Assembly (NCBI GenBank): GCA_002413045.1
Contig: DHWF01000051.1
Coordinates: forward strand, 97,950 to 161,949
DNA length: 64,000 nucleotides
Source of the DNA: Chloroflexi bacterium UBA5189
GTDB taxonomy: Bacteria; Chloroflexota; Limnocylindria; Limnocylindrales; CSP1-4
Direction of reading: 5' to 3'
Positions 58,350 through 64,000 of this stretch are shown here, piece by piece. The notes under the pieces are model-generated. The model searched no databases and was not told where the DNA came from. It saw only the letters and a program-made list of their open reading frames with translations. Positions within the stretch are counted from its first letter, which is position 1. Every line of letters starts with the position of its first letter. The translations under genes were made by a program, and so were the position numbers.

Positions 58350-58472
58350 CATACCGCATCTAGGAAGGACACGCTAGCAGGTTTTCCACGATCCGACCAT
58401 CCGTTCGATCGCCCCGGCCACCGCCGTCGTTCGGCGCGAGCGGCGACAATGCGATTCCACGAAGGAGCATTG

Positions 58473-59084
58473 ATGACCCACGAGCACGACCACGACCATG
58501 CCGAGCACGACCATGCCGAGCACGAGCACGGCGGCCACGAGCATGTCGCGTATCCGGAGGCGGTGGCCAACTTCCGCGCCGAGAAGGACGAGTACTTCCG
58601 CCTCGAGCACGACAGCCCGATCCCGCACGACGCCCGCCACGACTTCCCGGGTCTCCCCTACTTCCCGGTGAACGAGGCGCTTCGGTTCGACGGCCTGACC
58701 CTGGAGCCATACGCGGGCTCCGAGCCGGCACACTTCCAGATCCCGACGTCCGATGGGAAGCTGCGCGACGCCGTTCGCGCCGGCATCTTCCGGTTCGAGC
58801 TTGGCGGGGCGACGCAGACCCTGACCGGCTACACCTTCAAGGACGGTCACTCCGAGTCCGTGTTCGTGCCGTTCCTCGACGCGACGTCCGGCACGGAGTC
58901 ATATGGCGCGGGCCGCTACCTCGACCTGTACCCAGAGGACGACGAGACCTACTCCCTGGACTTCAACCTCGCGTACCACCCGTCGTGCGTGTACGACAGC
59001 CGCTTCTCATGCCCACTGACGCCGGCCGAGAACCGGCTCCCGCTCCGCATCGAGGCCGGTGAGCGACTCGCGCCCGGCCACTGA
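58473..59084 (+). CDS. DUF1684 family protein with His-rich N-terminus
   Basis: A 203-residue protein. Residues 2-24 form a metal-binding-like tail with ten His (HEHDHDHAEHDHAEHEHGGH). The DUF1684 domain follows: NFRAEKDEYFRLEHDSPIPH near residues 31-50, FPGLPYFPVNEALRF near 54-68, FVPFLDATSGTESYGAGRYL near 130-149, DLNLAYHPSC-type signature near 170 (DFNLAYHPSC). GAAGGAG precedes ATG 58473, so the longer frame is rejected. The family function is unknown; the His tail suggests metal handling. Confidence 0.83.
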   Translation: MTHEHDHDHAEHDHAEHEHGGHEHVAYPEAVANFRAEKDEYFRLEHDSPIPHDARHDFPGLPYFPVNEALRFDGLTLEPYAGSEPAHFQIPTSDGKLRDAVRAGIFRFELGGATQTLTGYTFKDGHSESVFVPFLDATSGTESYGAGRYLDLYPEDDETYSLDFNLAYHPSCVYDSRFSCPLTPAENRLPLRIEAGERLAPGH

Positions 59085-59107
59085 CCCGGCCCGGACGGCG
59101 GGAGCCG

Positions 59108-59542
59108 CTATGCGGCGTCGGCGCTCGGGGTGAGGCGCACCATCGGGATCGTCCGGCCCGTGACCTGCGCCGGATAGTCGGCGAAGCGCGGCAGCTGGGC
59201 CACGTGGCGGTCCCAGGCCTGGTCGCGCTCGGCGCCGGTGAGCACCGTGGCAGTCGCCGGAACTTCCTTGCCAGCGACCTCGATCGTCACGCTCGCGTCG
59301 GCGCTCACGTTCGAGAACCAGGCGGGATTGGTGGGCTTGCCATTGTTCGACCCGGCGACGAAGTACGAGTCGCCTTCGGTCGAGTACGTCAGGATCGAGC
59401 GACGGCGCATGCCGCTCTTCGCGCCCGTGGTGTAGAGCAGGAGCAACGGGTTGCCGGCGAGCGGGCCCTGGCTCGGGCGGCCACCGTTGGCGCGGAGGTC
59501 GGCGATCAGCTGCTCTTCCCAGGCGTTTGCGTCGGTGGTCAT
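59108..59542 (-). CDS. Nitroreductase-family deazaflavin-dependent oxidoreductase (Ddn-like)
   Basis: A 144-residue split-barrel protein. Marks are ELIADLRANGGRPSQGPLAG-type start, PLLLLYTTGAKSGMRRRSIL near residues 32-51 (cofactor-phosphate loop), and SYFVAGSNNGKPTNPAWFSN near 58-77. It is closer to the canonical mycobacterial Ddn fold than the protein at 1133. GAGGAGCCC precedes ATG 59542. Probably uses F420H2; the substrate is not known. Confidence 0.87.
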   Translation of the reverse strand: MTTDANAWEEQLIADLRANGGRPSQGPLAGNPLLLLYTTGAKSGMRRRSILTYSTEGDSYFVAGSNNGKPTNPAWFSNVSADASVTIEVAGKEVPATATVLTGAERDQAWDRHVAQLPRFADYPAQVTGRTIPMVRLTPSADAA

Positions 59543-59615
59543 GAGGGCTCCTCTACAGAAACTGTTGCGAACGCAACGATACCGCCGGACCGCGGTTCGT
59601 GCGCTCGCGTGCCGC

Positions 59616-59621
59616 TAGGCT
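59616..59621 (+). promoter_or_regulatory. Leaderless-type -10 box of the HipA-like operon
   Basis: TAGGCT ends 6 bases before ATG 59628. Confidence 0.5.
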
Positions 59622-59627
59622 TTCGCC

Positions 59628-60419
59628 ATGCCCGCTCCGGCGCTCCGGTCCGTCCGCGCGACCAAGTACCTCACCCCGTTCCGGGAGGGCGGCTCGCTGC
59701 CCGGACTCGTGGAGGCGGACGACGACGGCCTGTACGTGGTCAAGTTCTACGGCGCCGCGCAGGGGCCGCGCGCGCTCGTTGCCGAGGTGATCGCGGGCGA
59801 GCTCGCGCGAGCGCTTGGACTCCCCGTGCCGGAGCTCGTCTTCGTCGACATCGATCCGGCCCTGGCGGGCGTTGAGCCGGACCCGTGGGTCGGCGAGCTG
59901 CTCGAGAAGAGCCCCGGCATGAACCTCGGCCTCGACTTCCTCCCGGGCTCCATGACGTTCGATCCGCGCGCCGACGGTGCGCCGGATCCGAACCTCGCCG
60001 CCGCCATCGTGTGGTTCGATGCGTTGGTCACGAACACGGATCGGTCGCCCCGGAACCCGAACCTGCTGTCGTGGCACCACCGGCTGTGGCTGATTGATCA
60101 CGGCGCGTCGCTGTTCATCCACCATACCTGGCGCGACCCGGACGCCCACGCCCGGCGCCCGCTCGAGACGATCGCGCAGCACCTGCTGCTGCCCTACGCC
60201 GCGCCGCTCGCGACCGCGCATGACCGTCTCGCGCCACTCGTGACCGAGGACGTGCTCCGGACCGTCGTCGCGCTCGCGCCAGACGAGTGGTTGCCGCCGG
60301 CTGCCGCCATCGGTGACGCGGATGCGCAGCGCAATGCGTACGTGCGCTACCTGCTGACGCGCGTCGCCGCGCGCGACGCCCTGACGACCTCGATCGAGCA
60401 GGTGCGCCGTGCCGCGTGA
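59628..60419 (+). CDS. HipA-like kinase (HipA_2 family)
   Basis: A 263-residue protein with a compact HipA-like kinase fold. Marks are the ATP-binding Lys39 in LYVVKFYGA, a helix LVAEVIAGELARALGLPVPE, a catalytic-loop-like NTDRSPRNPNLL near residues 134-145, and the metal-binding LIDHGASLF near 154-162. It lacks the HipB-interaction and N-subdomain parts of classical HipA. It overlaps the DUF3037 gene by 11 bases, a recurring pairing that looks like a two-gene module, possibly of toxin-antitoxin or defence type, though unproven. Confidence 0.82.
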   Translation: MPAPALRSVRATKYLTPFREGGSLPGLVEADDDGLYVVKFYGAAQGPRALVAEVIAGELARALGLPVPELVFVDIDPALAGVEPDPWVGELLEKSPGMNLGLDFLPGSMTFDPRADGAPDPNLAAAIVWFDALVTNTDRSPRNPNLLSWHHRLWLIDHGASLFIHHTWRDPDAHARRPLETIAQHLLLPYAAPLATAHDRLAPLVTEDVLRTVVALAPDEWLPPAAAIGDADAQRNAYVRYLLTRVAARDALTTSIEQVRRAA

Positions 60420-60798
60420 GCCGTTCGAGTACGCGGTCCTGCGCGTCTCGCCGCGGGTCGAGCGCGGCGAGACCGTGAACGTCGGCGTGGTGCTGTTCTG
60501 CCGGACCCGCCGCTTCATCGGCGTGCGCGCCGAGCTCGGCGAGCGCCAGGTCGGCGCGCTCGAGGCGATGGCCCCCGGCCTCGACCTGGAAGCAGTCCGC
60601 GCGCACCTCGCGTCGATTCAAGCGATCGTCGCCGGCGAGTCCTCCGCCGGCCCCATCGCCGCCCTGGCCGCCCCCGAGCGCTTCCGCTGGGTCACCTCGC
60701 CGTCGAGCACGGTGATCCAGCCATCCGAGGTTCACGGCGGTCTCACCGAGGACCCTCTCGCCTCGCTCGACGAGCTCTTCGAGAAGCTGGCGCGCTAG
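60409..60798 (+). CDS. DUF3037 family protein
   Basis: A 129-residue protein of uncharacterised family DUF3037. Marks are FEYAVLRVSPRVERGETVNV near residues 6-25, GVVLFCRTRRFIGVRAEL near 26-43, and RFRWVTSPSSTVIQPSEVHG near 91-110, then a short helix at the end. The GTG start overlaps the HipA-like gene by 11 bases, so translation is coupled. Since it always appears with HipA-like kinases in my memory of such operons, it is likely their functional partner. Confidence 0.82.
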   Translation: MPREPFEYAVLRVSPRVERGETVNVGVVLFCRTRRFIGVRAELGERQVGALEAMAPGLDLEAVRAHLASIQAIVAGESSAGPIAALAAPERFRWVTSPSSTVIQPSEVHGGLTEDPLASLDELFEKLAR

Positions 60799-60801
60799 GC
60801 G

Positions 60802-61230
60802 TTACGCGCCGAAGCGGCCCCGGTGGTCGAGGGGAATGAGCGGCGTCTCGCCACGGACCTTGAGCTCCTGGACGGCCCACGAGTTGCCGTCTGGATCGCT
60901 GAAGCCGAAGAACGTGCCGCCGTCGCGCTCGTCGAAGACCATGATCTCGCTCACGGCCACGCCGCGGTCCATGAGCTCCTGGCGGGCGGCGCGCGCGTCG
61001 GCGACGACGAGCTGCAACCCCTTGAGGGAGCCGGGCTGCATCTCGTTCTGCGACGGCAGGTCGCCGATCACGATCGAGCAGCCGGAGCCGGTCGGCGTCA
61101 GCTGGACGACATGCATGTGCTCGGTGCGGGTGTCGTGGTCGAGGTGGAAGCCGACCTGGTCGCGGTAGAACGCGACGGCGCGCTCGATGTCGCTGACCGG
61201 GACGATGAGGACTTCGAGGGTCCAGTCCAT
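60802..61230 (-). CDS. VOC family protein
   Basis: A 142-residue single-domain VOC protein. Marks are WTLEVLIVPVSDIERAVAFY at residues 3-22, QVGFHLDHDT near 25-34, TGSGCSIVIGD, then the second half GLQLVVADARAARQELMDRG, and DGGTFFGFSDPDGNSWAVQE at the end. ATG 61230 begins the fold; three further in-frame ATGs upstream up to 61284 are possible. The function is not predictable. Confidence 0.85.
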   Translation of the reverse strand: MDWTLEVLIVPVSDIERAVAFYRDQVGFHLDHDTRTEHMHVVQLTPTGSGCSIVIGDLPSQNEMQPGSLKGLQLVVADARAARQELMDRGVAVSEIMVFDERDGGTFFGFSDPDGNSWAVQELKVRGETPLIPLDHRGRFGA

Positions 61231-61286
61231 GGCGCCCATGATGCCAGTGCGCGGCGGCATCGGGCAGGGCAACCGATCGGTCACAC

Positions 61287-62240
61287 ATGGTGTTCACTCC
61301 CACGATGACATCCGTGAGCTCGACGGCGACCTCGAACGTCGATCGCGTCGCCCTTGCGGCGGCCCTGACGACCGTCGTGCTGTGGGCGTCTGCGTTCGTC
61401 GGGATCCGCGCGGCGGCGATCGACCTGTCGCCCGGCGCGCTCGCGCTCGGGCGTCTGCTCGTGGGCTCGGTGGCGCTCGGGGTCGTCGTCCTGCTGCGGC
61501 GCCCGGTCCGGCCGACGCGGGCGACGATCGTGCCGATCCTCATCAGTGGTGTGCTCTGGTTCGGCGTGTACAACCTGTCGCTGAATGCGGCCGAGCGGCA
61601 GGTCGACGCGGGCACCGCGTCGATGCTCGTCAACGTGGCGCCGATCCTGGTCGCCATTCTCAGTGGCCTGTTCCTCCACGAGGGCTTTCCGCCGCGTCTG
61701 CTCATCGGCTGCCTCGTCGCGTTCCTTGGCGTCGTCGTGATCAGCGTCGCGACCTCGGGCAGCAAGCCGGGCGACGGGACGACGCTCGGCATCGTGCTGT
61801 GCTTCGTCTGCGCGATCGCCTACTCGGTGAGCGTCACCCTGCAGAAGCCGGTGCTTCGGACCGTGCCGGCGCTGATGGTGACCTGGTTCGCGTGCGTGAC
61901 CGGCGCGGTCATCTGCCTGCCGTTCCTGCCGCAGCTCGTGTCGGAGGCCGCCGTGGCGCATCCCCCGGCGCTCGGCTGGCTCGTCTACCTCGGCCTGTTC
62001 CCCACCTCGATCGCCTTCACGCTGTGGGCGTTTGCCCTTGGGCGGAGCTCAGCCGGCCGGCTCGGCTCGCTGACCTACCTCACGCCCGTGATCGCGATCG
62101 TCATGGGCTGGCTGCTCCTCTCGGAAGCACCGCCGGCACTCTCGTTCGTCGGTGGTGCCATCGCGATCGGCGGCGTGATCCTGGCGCGGTCGACGTCGAA
62201 GCCGAAGCCCGTCCTGGCCGCCGCGACTGCGGTCGACTAG
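61287..62240 (+). CDS. EamA-family (drug/metabolite) transporter
   Basis: A 317-residue membrane protein with ten helices in two EamA repeats of five. The first repeat is residues 17-150 (TVVLWASAFVGIRAAAIDLS, VLWFGVYNLSLNAAERQVDA, VNVAPILVAILSGLFLHEGF), the second 165-300 (SVSVTLQKPVLRTVPALMV, YLGLFPTSIAFTLWAFALGR). It probably exports amino acids or other metabolites. It overlaps the APH-like gene tail to tail by four bases. The start may also be ATG 61305. Confidence 0.85.
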   Translation: MVFTPTMTSVSSTATSNVDRVALAAALTTVVLWASAFVGIRAAAIDLSPGALALGRLLVGSVALGVVVLLRRPVRPTRATIVPILISGVLWFGVYNLSLNAAERQVDAGTASMLVNVAPILVAILSGLFLHEGFPPRLLIGCLVAFLGVVVISVATSGSKPGDGTTLGIVLCFVCAIAYSVSVTLQKPVLRTVPALMVTWFACVTGAVICLPFLPQLVSEAAVAHPPALGWLVYLGLFPTSIAFTLWAFALGRSSAGRLGSLTYLTPVIAIVMGWLLLSEAPPALSFVGGAIAIGGVILARSTSKPKPVLAAATAVD

Positions 62241-63253
62241 AGCCGGCGCGCCGCCGCCTCGACCGCGGCGTCGCCCCACCATCGGAGATCCTCGGCCGCC
62301 GTCCAGCCGCTCGGAAGGGTCAGGCCGGCGTCCGCGTCGTAGCCCTTGCGCCAGCCGCGGAGCAGCAGGCCGACGATGATCGCAAGGTCGCGTTCGGCGG
62401 CCCACTGCGCATCGTTTGGCAGCCCCGCCGCAACGCGATATCGCTCGAGCGTCGCGTCGGGGTCGAGCGGCAGGCCCGCGACGTTGCACACGAGGAACCA
62501 GCCGAGCTCGACCGCTGCGGGTGCCACGAGGGTCATCTGCCAGTCGATGAGCCAGACGCTCCCGTCGGCGGCCAGCCCGGCGTTGCCGAGCTTCAGGTCT
62601 CCGTGGAGCCCGACCCTCGGCTGGCGTGCAAGCGCCCCGAACAGTGGACGCGGATCCTCGGTCAGCCGATCGATCAGCGACCTCGCGTCGACCGCAGCGT
62701 GGCGATCGAACGCCTCCCACCCGAGCCGAAATCGCTCGCCGACGGGCAAGCCCGCCGCCTCATACCGCGCTGCCGACCGGCGGGTCAGGAGCAGGACGCG
62801 CGTCTCGAGGTCCGTCCACGGGAATGCGCTCGGCAAGGCGGCGTGCCACGGCTCGCGATGGAGGGCCGCAAGTGCCGCAAGGACCCTGTCGACCGTTGGC
62901 TCGTCGACCGGCGCCTCCCAGGTCAGCAGCGTGCTGGTGAGATCTGGCATGAGCAGGGCGATCTCGTCGCCGTCGCGAGCAACGGCGAGATGCGGCAGGC
63001 GAACGGGCGCCGGGAGGGCGGGCGCGGCACGGACGAGGAGCGCCTCGCGGAGCTCCGGGTGGTCGTTGGTGGCGCGCGCGATCCAGTCGCGGGCGAGGCT
63101 GTCGCGCTTGACGACGAACCGCGTGCCGTCGCCGCGGGTCAGGCGGGTGATTCGGGCACCGGACCAGCCGTCGTGGGCGAGCGGCTCCTCCGCGACGCCA
63201 TCCAGCCCGTGCTGTTCGAGCACGGAGGCGAGATTCGGCAATTCCCCGGTCAT
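62237..63253 (-). CDS. Aminoglycoside phosphotransferase-fold kinase
   Basis: A 338-residue protein of the APH/choline-kinase fold. An ATP-binding Lys is in RFVVKRDSLARDW near residue 48, the catalytic loop is LHGDLKLGNAGL near 217-228, and the Mg-binding LIDWQM near 237-242. The substrate is not readable: these proteins phosphorylate aminoglycosides, choline, homoserine or small sugars. No resistance genes are adjacent, so aminoglycoside resistance should not be assumed. It precedes the cupin gene with a 13-base gap. Confidence 0.8.
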   Translation of the reverse strand: MTGELPNLASVLEQHGLDGVAEEPLAHDGWSGARITRLTRGDGTRFVVKRDSLARDWIARATNDHPELREALLVRAAPALPAPVRLPHLAVARDGDEIALLMPDLTSTLLTWEAPVDEPTVDRVLAALAALHREPWHAALPSAFPWTDLETRVLLLTRRSAARYEAAGLPVGERFRLGWEAFDRHAAVDARSLIDRLTEDPRPLFGALARQPRVGLHGDLKLGNAGLAADGSVWLIDWQMTLVAPAAVELGWFLVCNVAGLPLDPDATLERYRVAAGLPNDAQWAAERDLAIIVGLLLRGWRKGYDADAGLTLPSGWTAAEDLRWWGDAAVEAAARRL

Positions 63254-63266
63254 GCCGGAGCCAGGC

Positions 63267-63683
63267 TCAGCAAGGCGCCGGGACGTCGCCGCTCCCGTCG
63301 GGTCCGTCGTCCACGTACACGACGTGCGAGTCCGGGCAGTTCCGCGTGAGCACGACCACGAGCGGCTCGCTGCTGGAGGCGTTCTCCTCGACGTGGATCT
63401 CGCCAGCCGGGATGTATACGAAATCGCCCGTCGACGCGCTCATCTCGTGCTCGACACCAGTGGGACCCCAGGTGTAGTGGGCGCTGCCGGAGCTGATGTA
63501 GATGCTCGTCTCGCAGGGACCGTGGTGGTGGATGCGGGTCTTGCCGCCCGGCGCGGTCGTGACGATCGACGAGTACAGGTTCGTCGACCCGGCGACGGGC
63601 GCAGACACGGCAATCGCCCGCTCCATGTCCGTGTTCTGCCCGGTCCCGACCAGGAACTCCGTCGGTTTGATCCGCTTCGCCAT
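63267..63683 (-). CDS. Cupin-domain protein
   Basis: A 138-residue single cupin. Metal ligands are in GGKTRIHHHGPCETSIYISS near residues 46-65 (His pair and Glu) and in YIPAGEIHVEENAS near 91-104 (His). The end has a CPDSHVVYVDDGP tail. ATG 63683 is used with a TATGAT box 6 bases upstream; the longer open frame is a shadow. It diverges from the gene at 63720 with a 36-base gap that carries both -10 boxes. The function is unknown. Confidence 0.83.
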   Translation of the reverse strand: MAKRIKPTEFLVGTGQNTDMERAIAVSAPVAGSTNLYSSIVTTAPGGKTRIHHHGPCETSIYISSGSAHYTWGPTGVEHEMSASTGDFVYIPAGEIHVEENASSSEPLVVVLTRNCPDSHVVYVDDGPDGSGDVPAPC

Positions 63684-63689
63684 CGCCCG

Positions 63690-63695
63690 ATCATA
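63690..63695 (-). promoter_or_regulatory. Leaderless-type -10 box of the cupin gene
   Basis: Minus-strand TATGAT, close to the consensus TATAAT, is 6 bases before ATG 63683. Confidence 0.6.
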
Positions 63696-63707
63696 TCCGC
63701 GCCCGGA

Positions 63708-63713
63708 TACGCT
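63708..63713 (+). promoter_or_regulatory. Leaderless-type -10 box of the desulfhydrase-like gene
   Basis: TACGCT is 6 bases before GTG 63720. It lies back to back with the cupin's -10, with 12 bases between them. Confidence 0.5.
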
Positions 63714-63719
63714 CCGACG

Positions 63720-64000
63720 GTGATCGACCTGCCGACGCTCCCCCGAGTCGCGCTCCTGGATGGTCCGACGCCGCTCCAGCGACTGGAGCGGCTTTCCGCG
63801 GCGCTTGGCGGCCGCGTGGAGCTGTGGATCAAGCGCGAGGACCTCGGCCCGCTCGCGTTCTCCGGGAACAAGCTCCGCAACCTGGAGTTCCTGCTCGGCG
63901 CGGCGATCGCCGCAGGCGCCGACACGATCGTCACCTCGGGCCGGCGCTGGTCGAACCACTGCCGGCTCACGGCTGCGGCGGGCGCCCGACTCGGCCTGCG
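63720..64000 (+). CDS. D-cysteine desulfhydrase / ACC deaminase family protein (partial)
   Basis: The first 93 codons of a PLP-dependent enzyme, cut by the window end. The start has LPRVALLDGPTPLQRLERLS, then VELWIKREDLGPLAFSGNKL with the PLP lysine at residue 51 in SGNKLRNLE, and TIVTSGRRWSNHCRLTAAAG, the family pattern of substrate-binding SNH. Such enzymes break D-cysteine, L-cysteate or aminocyclopropane carboxylate. Which one cannot be told without the rest. GTG start with a leaderless -10. Confidence 0.85.
   Translation, partial: MIDLPTLPRVALLDGPTPLQRLERLSAALGGRVELWIKREDLGPLAFSGNKLRNLEFLLGAAIAAGADTIVTSGRRWSNHCRLTAAAGARLGL

Noticed and set aside
62237..63253. Aminoglycoside resistance gene
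   Set aside because: The APH fold is shared by many small-molecule kinases and nothing nearby supports resistance.
1..64000. CRISPR arrays, tRNA or rRNA genes, prophage or insertion sequences
   Set aside because: By eye no repeat-spacer array, cloverleaf-like stretch with CCA end, rRNA sequence, integrase or transposase was found; small structured RNAs cannot be excluded without a covariance search.

Overview
The window is very GC-rich, densely packed DNA with small gaps, many single-gene transcription units and no rRNA, tRNA, CRISPR array or insertion sequence that I could recognise. The gene content points to a soil or freshwater Chloroflexota bacterium (Limnocylindria/Ellin6529-like), with a high-GC actinobacterium as the alternative: deazaflavin (F420) enzymes (two LLM-type oxidoreductases, two Ddn-type nitroreductase-fold proteins), a large class III cyclase-ATPase-TPR regulator, a SARP/BTAD-NB-ARC-TPR regulator, many VOC, cupin and RibD-type proteins, and secreted lipoproteins. 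Taxonomy is inferred from content only. Layout: 1-12.7 kb holds a partial arrestin-like gene, F420 enzymes, a VapBC-type toxin-antitoxin pair with a readable promoter, a dif-like Xer site (2716-2743), a pirin, the 1098-residue cyclase-ATPase, a secreted-protein pseudogene, and VOC, RibD, MFS and cupin genes. 12.8-17.5 kb holds a lipoprotein, a methyltransferase, an AraC regulator, a small zinc-ribbon gene, a deletion remnant of a second cyclase-ATPase, and membrane proteins. 17.7-27.2 kb is the most coherent unit: a SARP-type regulator and three lipoproteins, one of them a 1513-residue RHS/YD-repeat protein that ends in VWD-like and PPC-like regions instead of a toxin. The two promoters facing these lipoproteins carry the same array of 11-bp-phased direct repeats, as expected of a SARP target. 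27.2-38.7 kb holds a DinB-like protein, VOC proteins, an NfeD-SPFH-TelA operon, a glycolipid-binding-fold protein, a four-gene double ABC exporter and a DUF4236 protein. 38.4-50.4 kb holds a second deletion remnant (alkylmercury-lyase-like), a GT87-like membrane protein, a secreted S1-type protease, an amine oxidase, a two-component system, a PaiB-like protein, an ion channel and a DRG-like GTPase. 50.4-64 kb holds redox enzymes, an arginase-family protein, a DEAD-box helicase, a HipA-like kinase with DUF3037, an EamA transporter, an APH-fold kinase, a cupin and the start of a D-cysteine desulfhydrase-like gene. Across the window about twenty single or first genes have a TANNNT -10 element only 6 to 9 bases before the start codon, the signature of leaderless mRNAs; genes in operons or with leaders have ordinary Shine-Dalgarno sequences. 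Two genes are broken by an in-frame stop and two have lost almost their whole interior, so gene decay is a theme of the window.
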